This document shows positions 1 to 12,500 of a stretch of DNA of 64,000 nucleotides, piece after piece. The stretch is from NCBI GenBank assembly GCA_963082875.1, contig OY720100.1:15834591-15898590 (forward strand). The letters run 5' to 3'. The translations under genes and the position numbers were made by a program. The notes beneath the pieces are model-generated. The model had not been told where the DNA came from. It did not search any database and saw nothing but the letters and a program-made list of their open reading frames with translations. The stretch is from Corella eumyota (Eukaryota; Chordata; Ascidiacea; Phlebobranchia; Corellidae). Position 1 is the first letter of the stretch. Every line of letters starts with the position of its first letter.

Positions 1-298
1 GGATAAACGAAACGAAATAACAATGTCATTCTACTGACTTCAAAAAAGTTGTTTACGATTAAAATTTTAAGCGGATAAAGACAAAATTTTAATGATTTTT
101 GATTAAAAATCAACAAAAAATAATGAGTAAAGTTAAAAATTATAATAAAATGCTTTGTTTTTTATATAATTTACCCTTTATAACCATTTGAGGCGCACTG
201 GAATAAGGTTTTAACCAAAAGTTTGGTTTGTTATAACTGGGCGCATAAGATATGCGCAAATTATCAACGGAGTTCGGCCAATCGAGTCTCGCAGGTAG

Positions 299-308
299 GT
301 CACGTGAC
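299..308. promoter_or_regulatory. Palindromic E-box GTCACGTGAC
   Basis: A perfect 10-bp palindrome 207 bp upstream of the KDM6 start codon. It matches the extended E-box bound by USF and MiT/TFE-class bHLH-zip factors. The same 10-mer recurs at 39314-39323. Function is inferred from the motif alone. Confidence 0.45.
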
Positions 309-367
309 AAGCTTGTAAACCCTTGGCATGATGGACGGTAGAAAAATGTTAAAGGATAAGAAACTGC

Positions 368-376
368 GGCGGGAAA
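368..376 (+). promoter_or_regulatory. E2F-like site GGCGGGAAA
   Basis: An E2F/DP-type consensus core about 140 bp upstream of the KDM6 start codon, in otherwise AT-rich DNA. It is assigned by motif only. Confidence 0.35.
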
Positions 377-514
377 TTATGCAATAAACGGAAGATTTTA
401 TTAATAAATTTTATGTTTTAGAAATTGATTATGTTAAAATAATGCGTAAGAAAATAAACTTATTTGTATGGACAACTTCAGTTGAATTCTAGAAGGGTTT
501 TAGCCTAGGCGACG

Positions 515-3500
515 ATGTCGTACAACGAAATTAAAGACGCGACCGTTTCACAATTTAATTTATCAGATATTGAGAATTTTGACAGGTAAAGTTTAAGAAA
601 TTAGCTTAAATATGTTAAGATAAACAACTTTTTCTAAGCGGTTTGTCCTTAAAATCTAAAATCCCGTTTTTAAACGGTTTGACAGAAAATTTTAAAACCC
701 AATTTTTTTTCTGACATTTTTGTCCGATTGTGACTGTGTTGTCAGTGCTGAAAACTACTTGGTAAAAAAACAAAACACTCTTTTTAAAGTGTTAGTTAAT
801 TTGAAACTAAAGTAGGAAAAAAACATGCCAATTTTCATGAAAAAAAAATTGAGATTTTTAGTTTTTTTTTGATCATGGAAAAACAATTTTTTTTTCTTAA
901 TGTAACCGGCATTAAATTATGCATTTATAAAACATATTAGTTTGACTCCTACAATCTTAGTTTTTAAAAACCATTTTTTTGTATATACATTATAATATGA
1001 AGTTCTTAAATGGAATTTCTTTATCGGAATGTTTTCATTTTTCACATTTATTAAAATTATCGATGTACTGTAAATATCTACAAACTAATTTAAAACACCC
1101 TTTTTTAATTTCTCTAATTAACAATGTTAAAAACAGTAATCTTTTTAGTTTTTTATTAGTTAGAATTTAAAAATGTTATTAATTTTGAATTTGATAGTGT
1201 ACCTTTTAACTGTTTAGTTCATTTTATCGTTTTATTAAATTTCAAGTACGTTTATACTGAAACAAAATAAAATATATTAGTCTAAGTAAGGTTAAGGGTA
1301 TTCTAACATACGACTTAAATAACTATAGATAGAATGAGACTTAATTAGTTGTTTAGTTGAAAAACAAAGCACATGTTTTCTTTTTTTAGAGCATGTGTAA
1401 CTATACAAATACTTTGTAATTTAAACTTAATTCAACTCAAAAAAGACAGAAAAAACTATTATAAAATAATTTTAAATAAATTTATACCCATGGTATATTA
1501 CCTTACTTTTATTTTAACGGTTTTATTTGTTTTTAGTTGCTTATTTGGGGAATTAGGAGGACCAGAAGACGATAATAAACGACAGTTAATAAAAAAGGTT
1601 AGTTCGAAACATAACCACTAAAATTATTTAAAACTTTATAGCAGTATTCCCTTATTCTTTATAGCAAAACTTTGGTGTGTATATGCAAATTTTTTTTTAT
1701 GTTTTTAGAAGGCTAGCTTATTGATTAGTTTATTTAAAAAAAAAGATATAAAATATATGGAATTTGTGTTATATTTTAATTTTTTTCTATCAATTTAATT
1801 CTATTACTATCTGTAAATTTAAAAAAAAAAATTAAACATTTCTTTATAAATAAGTTGTTACAAGTTTTCGAGACACTTATTTCAGCTAACAAATTTGTTC
1901 GAGTAGTTTAGTTTTTATTTTATAGAGACAGAAGGGTTATGTTAGATATACTGAACTTTAAAATATTTGTTCAAGCAATTTTTGACAAATTTAGGGCTTT
2001 TGAAAATATGTCATAAAATACATGTATTAGAATTTTGAAACTAACTTAAAAATTTGGATTTTAAAAATCATTTATGACCTGTATAATTTTAGTGGTATCA
2101 AGTATTGTATTAGTAGGAAAACTAATTAATACCTAAACCAGATTAAACAGTTTTTGTCGAATGCATTACTATATTGTCAATAACAGCTTGTTAAAATATT
2201 ATCTTATTTTGTTTTCTATGTAGTTTATTGAATTAAAATAGTAGAAATTCTGTAAATCTTTTTTTACAAAGTAACAAGTTTCCACTAAATTGAAATAATG
2301 ACCAAGTTGTCCCAAAATTAGATGGTTCAACTTATATTATTATTTTATTAACTAGATTTGCTAAAATTTGATGTTTTATTAAATATTAGTTTTGCTCAGA
2401 AAGCTAAATTAGTTTTTCTTGTCCTTATTTTAACCCTGCCAATTGGGTTAAAAATAAACTAAAATAGTTTTTCATGTGGGCATGACATATCTTTTGTAGT
2501 TTAATTAAGCATTAGGATAACATTTAAAGTTATTTTGGAGATGTTAAGATGTGTAGTGTAATTTTTTTAATCTATAATTCGTAAGAGTTTTTGGAAACAG
2601 AGAAATGTAACATTTATTTTATTTTTTTGTTGTTGCAAATTCATATGTTTTATAAAGGAATGTAGTGTAAAACACATAGGTATGTTAAAACACATTGTTT
2701 AATTGTAAACCAATATTTGTTATTTTTTTTATCAAATTTATAGTTTTAGTTTGCCACTCTTTTTTATGATTTTTTTAATATTTTTGATTGCAAAATTTGC
2801 TCACCAAAGTTTACTGGCTTTTGTTGGTTGGCTTAAAGCTGAATTGTTGTATCTAGATCTTTGTAAATATATCGAAAAAATGGATTTTATAAAATATCAT
2901 TAATATTAGATCAATTAATAAAAAAAAGTAAAAACTATTTGGTATTCTTAGCTATTTTATCATAGATTTTTTTCTATTAATAATTGGTTCATTGTTTGTC
3001 TAAAACTTGTTAAATAAGGAATTTAAAGTTTTTTTTGGTTGTTGCTGAGTTAAAAATATAGTTAAAAATATAGTATTACTATTGTTTTTAGACTTGCGTC
3101 ACATTTATTTGTTACTAAAAATAATATTTTTCATGATAAAGGTAAATTTTGCTTACTATTTCTATTATATATTTATAGACTGTGAGGTTTAGGACCAATT
3201 TTCTGTGATTTATTCTAGTTTAACCAATTTCCATACCCTATAATGGACTAAAATTGATTTTTAAATTCTGTAATGAACATTCATTCAATATGTCAAATTT
3301 TTGTAATATTTTTTTCAAAGTTTGTTACTTTATTTGTTGTTTTAAATTGGTTAATTTAAAATAAAGATATAAATTGTTTTTTTTTAAATAATTTTATAAT
3401 CAGTTTATTTATATATTTTAGTAAGAAATTTTTTTTATTTTTTTTAACACTTTTTTTTATCAGCTCAGTAATTTTGATCCAAAATTTAATTAAATTTAAG

Positions 3501-6500
3501 TTATTTTTAAAAACTTACATAAATATTTAGATTAAATCTTCGGTTTTGTTTATTTATTATTGTTTACTAATCAATGTTTGTGTTTAATTTTTTGTGGTTG
3601 GGCTACTAAACTTTAACAAAACATTTTCTCTAGTTGCTACAAAAAAAAGTTTCTTAAAATAACAATTTATTACAAATTAGTTAAAATATTTTTATAGGTG
3701 ACGTTATATTTGGTAATGTGTAAAAATGGGGTTTATAAGTTGTGTATTCAGGACTAAATTTCATTTCTTTGGTTTTGTTTATAAAAAATGGCGATGCTAC
3801 GGTGGCTATGGTGATCTAAAAATAAATCCTGCAGTTTTTTCGTGGCGACTTTTTTAGGAGAAGAGTATGTCGGCTAGAACAGCTGCAATTCCACGCGCGC
3901 CCTTTTTTCTTCCTCTCTCTCGCTTTTGGACTCTCTCGCATTCTTGAGTGTGTGTGTGTGAAAGCGCACCACCACACCCACGCCGGTTACTTCTCACAAC
4001 CGATAAAAAACATAATACATAGCCAGCCTATTTCTTTTGAGATTTCCACAAAAGATTTTGTGTGCTATATGCGACTTTTTGATTCACTAAGTACATGCTT
4101 GCTCGCTAGGCTTGAATAGAGACAGACTGCTGGCTTTTCTATTTTACTGTTACCAAGAACGGCGTAGTGCGCGTTTCTTCAGTGTTAAATTACAATTACA
4201 CGAAAAAAGGAGACCGTGCCAGCTATAGAGTGGCTTTTCTTAGCAGATGGTTTATTAGTTTTCTGTCAAAAGTGACTTAAAACCAAAGAGTTAGTTATTA
4301 GGCAGGGTAATAAATTAATAATTGACTGATAACGAATTGGTTTTTAAACGTTTTTTTAATGTTTTCGTAGGGAATAGAACACTTTGAAAAGGTGATAAAG
4401 GATAATAAGGATTGTGAGCCTTCAGTTTATTGTAAATTAGGTCACCTGCATTTATTGAACGAGGATTTCCACAAATGTAAGTACAGTCTATAAGTAGGCT
4501 ATTTAAACTTTTTTAATTTAGTTATTTTTTGTAAATTTGGTTTTATTTTTTTAGCACTTTCAGCATATAATCGCTTCTACCATCTTTGCAAGGAGTATTG
4601 GAAGGTAGGTTAAGGTGTTTGACCTAGTATTTATTTACATGTTTATACAATGTATGTTACATATCTATTTAACGTTACTCTAGCCCCGTAGTTGTTAACC
4701 GTTTAAATCATTGGTTAGTTGAATAAATATCTCAATTTTTATATAGGACTCACATTTTTTGTTTGGTCTTGGAATTGTATATTACCACTTCAGTGCATAT
4801 TCTTGGTAAGTGTGTTTATTTTGTATTAAAAATAAATTTTAAAGCTCTATTTTAAAGGGTATATATAACGTTAAAAGGTCTGATTTTTTTATATAATGAC
4901 TTACGTTAAGGTAGTAATTAAAAGTGGTGTACCTTTAGGCTGTGAGGAGTAGTAATATTTTAGTTACTATCAAACAAATGTGCTGGTATTTAAACGTGTT
5001 ATTATTGTTGGCATTTATTTAATGGCATATCAGGAAATTCAACGTTTTAAGTAAAAGGCCAAATATTTCAAACCCGTTTGTAGTATTGAAGTACCGGTAA
5101 ATTTAAATATAACTATTACTATAATATCACGCGTTGAAAAATCATAACATAACACAGATAAGAATCAAATATGTAGATTAGTATTGTAAAGCATGCCACG
5201 ATACGGTATCTACCTGCAATCTTATATCGATCTAACCACTATTTATTATTTATGTAACGTGTTCACTGTTTAAATAGTAACCTAGTTAGTTCTCCATTCA
5301 GTTACTCGATGTTAGCGTGCAGTTGATGCGCGCTCGCTTATTAATTTGTAAAGCCACTTTCCGGTCTCTAATAAATAAAAAAGATCGCTTAGGCGGTTTA
5401 TTTACATTTGAAGTGTACGTGCACACGGTGTACCTGGGTATGTGTCGCACTGGTTGAGTGTAGAGGTGACATCACTACTCTTATTTTAGCAGCCCTCATG
5501 TCCTAACTCGCCATCAATTTAAAGTATGTCAGGATAAATTCTCTTCGTCCCGTTTCCTCCTTTCTCTCTTTTTATCGTTTTTTTGTCCTCTCTCGCGTGG
5601 AGAGTCGCTTCCTTTGTCTCGTTCTGCCCACGTGACGCTTTTTCGCGTTGTCTTTTTGTTGTTGTGTGAATGCGCGAGCGCCAGTTCGTTTGAAGAGTCG
5701 CGCACGCATTGCGCACACGCGCGCACGCCGCTCTGCGTTGACCGAATTGTCACAAACTGTTTAAATGTCCTTTGTGCCGAAACTGAAGGATTTTTATACA
5801 AGTCCTTGCGGCGCAAAGTGCTAAGTGGTAGTTACCCGAACAACTTAAAACTATTAGCGCAAAATTTTGCAGACCATTTGTTAAAAAACGTTATATGTAA
5901 AACAGCGTTATAATAATACATGATGGATGTGAATAGCTGTATAGGAAGTGTTATGTTGTATGCCTATTGCGAAAAGGTTAATATTTAACCACCTATGTCG
6001 TTGGGTTATTTCTGCAGTAGTTACCGTTTAGCACGAAGTCAGGAATGTTGTGTATAATAAGAGCGCCTGAGGGGGGCATTATGTTATCAACATTATTCGA
6101 TGCTTGTAAGGCGTAGTAGTAAATTTGGTGACCTTACATTTGGTTGAAATAAATATTCGGATGACTAATAATATGTGGTTTATCAAAAGCGCAAGCAAAA
6201 ACATGGTGGCATTTAAATGACTCAGAATCTTCTTGAAATTTCATCAATAAATTTGTGATTATCGTAAATCGAGAAAAAATGATTCATCAGATAAATCGAG
6301 AATAGCGTAGAAAGTAAATTCTATGAGCCAGATATATTTGTAGGTTAACCACATACTTGATAGAGCTATATATAGATGACATTAGTATTGTATGTGTTAA
6401 TAATGTGTTTTTATCTCTTTCAGGACGGTTAAGTTATTTCAAAAACTCTTGTACAATGATCCAGGTTTTGTGAAGATCAACGAAGTACATTGCAGATTAG

Positions 6501-9500
6501 GATTAGTTTTTAAAATTACAGGAAACCCACAATCGGCAGTTAAGGTAATTACTATTAAAATTTAAGATAATTATGGTCAAATTTTTATTAAAATATTTTT
6601 ATTCGAAAAAAAAATATTTAATTTTTTTGTGGTTACATTTTTTGTCGTTTTTTCATTATTTATGTAATGACCTAAATTTCTGTCAGATATTTTTGGTCTT
6701 ACATAAGATTTTTGATCAAAAAAAAAGATTTTGAATGTTGTGGTTTTTTACGCTATTTATAAAATAAACTTATCTTTCCGATCAGTTCATATACCTTTAC
6801 TTTGTGGTTTTATTATTTAATAATCATTTTTAATGAAATAATATAATTTTGTTTTTGAAAATATTTTCCTAAAAAAAAAGCAAGTTTGGTAATTAGTTAA
6901 ACTGGTCAGGGTAGTTTTATGTCAATTTTTTTTTTTAAATATCCTCAAAGTGCGAAATTGACCTTTTAATATCGATGATAAATCAAAACATGAATAAGTA
7001 GGATTAAAAAAATCTTAATTCAGCAAATTATTGTTTGTTTTATAAATATGCTTTAGATTTCGAAAAAAAAATTTTATTGTTAATTTTTAAGTAAAGTTTA
7101 TATTAAAATTAAATTATTTTGTTTAGCATTTCAATCGTGCGCTACTTGATTCAAGAAATTGTCTGATCAGCAAACCAGAAAGTAAGTAGTTTATTGTTAT
7201 TGTTATTTTATAAAAAGTATTACTAATTCTTAACATGTTGTACAAGTTTTCCAGTGATTCATATCCTGAAATAAGCATAACCATGCGGTGCTTTGTGTAT
7301 TCAGATTTTTGCGTATTCAGAAAAAAGTTTGTCATAAATCATGCCGCGTTAGTTTTCCTATTCATTAAAATACTCAACTAAGAAAATGCTAGATTTTTTT
7401 TCAATTAAGAGTTAATCAATAGGGGTAGATTTTGCGGTTTCAGTTTCACAAGTTTTTTATTAAAATATTAGTTTTTATAACAGCTTAGGTTTTTTTTGAT
7501 TTTTAGGTAATTAATTAGTTAATTAAAATCTTTATTAAGAAAACTGATTTATTGTTTTTGTAGGCTTCTTATTAGTAAGAATAGGTTTACAATTTTTAGA
7601 TTTCAAATTACCTAAATAATATTTAAAAATATATCGGGTAAATATTTATTTTTACAAATATTAGGATTTCAACAATTTGGTTTTAAGTTGTATAATATTT
7701 GTAATTATTTATTTTTTCTTGAGTTTAAATAAAAATATTTATGATTTTGTATTTCTTAGTTCGATTTCACCTTGGTCATTTATATGAAATACAATACAAA
7801 CACCAAGAAGCTAAACAGGAGTACGAGAAAATAATAGCTCTCCCAACAACGCAAGTTAAAGCCTATATTCAAGCCAACACTTACCGTCAGTTAGGTAAGA
7901 AAAAATATTTGCTTAAATTTGATTGATTTAGGAGATGTGATAATTTTTATTTAATCACGTTTGTATTTGAAGTAAGTCTAGTCTGTTAAGCACTTGTTAA
8001 TTATTGTCTAAATGCATGTTTGTTTATTTTAGCTGCTTAAAATAGTTTAAAGTAATTATTCATCACTTTGAAAAATTAAAAAAAATTAAATATTTTTATG
8101 ATTTGATGTAGTTATTTTTTTAATGTTTATATATATTTATTTAACATTCTTGTATGGCCAATGATACTTTTAATGAAAACAGAAAAGGCTTTCACAGTTT
8201 AAAACCTGATGTTTTTTTAACATTTCTGCACAAAGCCAAAAGAATTTTTATTCTGAAGCCTCAATAGCGCAACCTGGACTTATTTACAAAACTAAACAAT
8301 AAACAAGCTTTGTATACCAAAATTGAAAACAATGCTATCGCGTTTCCTCCTATGGATGTATTACTAAAGCCCTTTTTCTATACAGTTTGAAATATAATTT
8401 GTTCTGCTTTCTGTAGGTTGGATTTTTCATACTGTTGAAGCATTCGGCGAAGTAACGCAACGTTCAAATACAGCTTTACAATACCTACAGCGTTCAATTG
8501 AAATTGACCCAAATAATGGACAGACTTGGTACTTTTTAGGAAGGTTAGTCAATTTTTAATATTAGTTTAAGTAGCTTATGTGTTAAGATAAAGCTCTTAT
8601 AATTTAAAAAGTATTCATTTAAATTGTATCTTAAGTATGAAGTATATTTTTAAATGTGACAGTATCAGTCTATTTATTATGTTTTAATTTTACTGTAAAA
8701 ATTAGGAAATTGGATATTTGAATGGGTTAAAACATATGCTAGAAACAGCAGTTTAAAATTAGTTTGTTAAAAATTTGCTTTTGTTTAAATTTAAAAAAAT
8801 TCATTTTTTAAAATAATTTTAGGAATGCAATTTATTTTTTTATTATGTGTGTTTTGCATGTATTCAAATTTTTTATATTATAATTTATTGATGGCCTACT
8901 TTTATTAGTTTGTACAGATGGTCATATTAAAATACCAGAGTTAACTAAACAACTAAAAACTTGAGTTTTAATCCTTTTAACAGTTTTTGTAAACTATAAA
9001 ATAGAAATTTTAATACTGGTAACAAGAAATGTATTTTAAAAAATACTATTTTTAAAAGATTCATTATTTTTACCAAGGTATTAAAATTGTCGCATGCCAA
9101 ATATTTAAAATTTGTGTTTTTTTAGTTTTAATGATTATTTTTGTAAGAAAACCTGTTTTTTAACTTAGATATTACTCAAGCATGGGTAAAGTACACGACG
9201 CTTTCGTTTCATATCGACAATCAATCGATAAATCGGAGGCAAGTGCTGATACTTGGTGTTCCATTGGTGTTCTCTATCAGGAACAAAACCAACCTATGGA
9301 TGCATTGCAGGTTTGTGAAATTATTTTATGTTTAAGGCGTAACAAAATAATTTATTTTTACTGAAATTAGGTTTTTATGCTTGTTAAGAAAATGACTTGC
9401 TATTCGTTTAGAAAAAGAGTTAAAATTAGCACTAACTTATATATAACAGAGCTTTTTGGACAATATATATGTATGTCCAATTTAAAGTCCTACAAAATAA

Positions 9501-12500
9501 ATAAAACTGCCATTTGTGGTGTGTCGGTATATCACTAGAAAATAGTAGTTAAGAGATGCAACCAAATTACAAAAATTAAAATCCAGTTCATAGAGTGGGC
9601 TACTGACTAGCCTTTTAAATGATTTTATATTAATTACTTATTACATTACATTTGCAGGCTTATATATGTGCTGTACAACTTGACCGAAGTCATGACGCTG
9701 CCTGGCGAGATCTTGCAATATTATATGAAGCCTGTCAGCAACCCAGAGATGCACTTGTTTGTTATTTAAACGCTCAACATTGTGCTAGACTCAAGAGTGA
9801 AGTAAGTATTCGTATAATAAAATCTTTGTTTTTTTGTTTTTTAAGCTTTTATAGATAATCATTTTGTTTCACTAAGTATTTATTAGCAATCTTTTATAAT
9901 TTAACGATAAAGTTTTTGGGTATATAATATCGCAGGCAAAGGTTTTAGGGGGCATTTTGGGTGAAATTTACCCACTTGTCAAATGTTTAAATTTCTTTAA
10001 AGGGATTGTGAAACTAAGTTTAAAGAAAATTCGATCTTAACATTTTTGCAATTTTCCAGTACTCCCAAGATGAGGAGTTAAAAAACCGCATCAAGTCCCT
10101 CCAGGACAAAGTGACATCACTGGGAAGCGATCATTTTAATAAAGGAAGGATTCTTCCTTGTATAGAAGATGCATGGACTCTTCCTATACCGGCAGAACTT
10201 ACACAACGACAAAGCGCATTCAAGTAAATACATATTTTTACCTAGCATAATAATTTATTATTTTATATTAATTTAAGGGAATGGGTTTGTTGTATTTTTA
10301 TCGAGAAGGGATGTGATATTCTGTGTTTAAACTATCTGTAATTGCCAATTTTAAGGGCAAATAGTGTGGCATTAGTGCGGCTTAAACCTGAAACCTTTCA
10401 ACGTGTTTGAGCTATCTGTAAACGCTGGGTTCGAGAGCAAATAGTGTGGCATTAGTGCGACTTAAACATGAAATCTTTTAACGTGTTTGAGCTATCTGTA
10501 AACGCTGGGTTTGAGAGCAAATAGTGTGGCATTGGTGTAGCTCGAACTTGAAACCTTTCGGCTCGTAGTCCGACGCCATGATTGTTATACCACACTATCG
10601 GAATAACATTATTGTTATAGCTCTACTTGCTAAGGTTTAGTGCAAAAAATAATTTTTTTTTTATTATTTTTTTAGATGTCCTCCTTCCCAACAACGGCGA
10701 TCAAAACCAACGACAACAACAACTCACGTTTCTTCTTCAATTAGCCCCAATTACCCCCAATCGGTGTCCACAACTGACCCCTCTACCTTACCGGGTACCA
10801 TTCACAAGAAGGAACAAAATAAAATTCAACCCTCGGTGTCTGCAAAAAGAAGAAAAGTAGAGGTAAGAATTATTTATTGTTGAATTTAGATCATGGGTTG
10901 AGACTACAAATAAAGTAGTGAGGGTACATTTTAAAGAGCCATAATAATTGTTTGAAGATTGTAAAGTACACATGATTTTTTTCACTTTTTTATAAATATT
11001 TATTTGGCAGTCTACCAAAATTGTAAATTTTTTAGGTACCTGCTGAGTTATGGAGGCCCCCAACTTGGTATTTGTCCACTCAACAGATCCAAGTTCTACA
11101 AAACTTAAGACTTAATCGATCGATATTAACCTCACAACAGTTGCTTGAGTTGGAGAGATTAGAGCACAATTTTGCGATGATGACGCAACATCAAAAGGTC
11201 AGTAAACATATGCTAAATTTTGTCTAAAAATTAATTCTTTTTTGTATCACCAAGTACTATCGGGAACGTGTTTTTGTGCTATCTGTAAGCACCAGACTTA
11301 AGGGGCAAATAGTATGGCATTGATGGGGCACGAACCTGAAACCTTTTGGTTCATAGTCTAATGCAATAACCGTTATACCAAACTGCAATTTTTTTTAACT
11401 TAAACTTAAATTTTTTTTAGACGGTAAAAGAAGAAATCGAGAAACAACGAAATTTAAATTTACTTAAGCAAAACAAATCCCCTCCCAGCATTCCCGCGGC
11501 AACGTCAGTCAACACGTTACCGGGGAATCTCGTTACTATGGCAACCACCACTGTGAACGGTTTGCCCCCTAGCAACCCCACGCACCCTGCTGTTGAACCA
11601 GCAAAGACTTTACCCCACGTTTTACAGAACGGGGACCTGGGTCATAACCCCGGGATGTGGGCCAAGCATTTAAACAACAATCCCCATTATATTAATAACA
11701 AAATGATTATCAATGGGGTGTCGTCACCCACTTTTAGTAACACCCAGACAAAACCAACTCCTACCTCATTGCCCCACCCGGTGGTCACAAACGGTTCGAC
11801 GACAAAAGAGATTGAAGAAGCAAAGTTACTGTTGCGTAAACACGAAATTAAAATGTGTGAGGAGGGGGGACGGTATAACAGCGTAATGGACACCCCACAG
11901 GACACCCCTAATAGTGATAGCGGGGTCATTTTACCCACCTCCACACACCCCCAACAACTTCAAACAAAGCTTGTGAATCATGTGCAACAGAGCATGAACG
12001 GAGGAGGGGTTGTGACGAGTTGTAAACCATCGCCGCCATCTACGTCGCATCACTTAGCACTCGATGGCGTACTTTCACCACCCGGAACAGCGACCTCCGG
12101 TGACTCTGAGCAACTCTCGTTAAAAGTCGAACGAAGAAGTTTCGACAACGACCGGATGGACAAACAAGCGGTTATTTTATCCTCGATTAACAGACGACCT
12201 CTGCCACCGTTGTTGCGACCATTTGGAATTATGGAGAATGCCTCGGCGAGAGATGTCATTACACAGTGCCGGTAGGATTTAACTTTTTTTTTTAAAGTTT
12301 CATGACTAACTAAACTGGTACTAATGACATTTTTTTACCACTTTATCGAATGCCTTATCAAACCTTGGTCCTTTTGTGATAAATTTTTTAAATTAAAGGC
12401 TGTAAGGCATCATTTTTTCTAATAACTAGTTGATACCTTTTTGCCGCATTTTTTTTATTGAATATTTGCCCTTGAATATTTACCCACGAACGACAAACAA

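Larger units (their letters stand above)
1..514 (+). promoter_or_regulatory. 5' flank / promoter region of the KDM6-type gene
   Basis: This AT-rich stretch precedes the start codon at 515. No TATA box stands out. It contains a perfect 10-bp E-box palindrome (299-308) and an E2F-like GGCGGGAAA (368-376), both annotated separately. A short-spaced E-box and E2F site without TATA fits a housekeeping chromatin gene, but the transcription start is not visible and part of this stretch is probably 5' UTR. Confidence 0.45.

Noticed and set aside
5519-5913. Overlapping Arg/Lys- and Cys-rich frames on both strands in KDM6 intron 5
   Set aside because: Composition effect of a CpG- and pyrimidine-rich block; no splice partner in phase and no similarity to KDM6.
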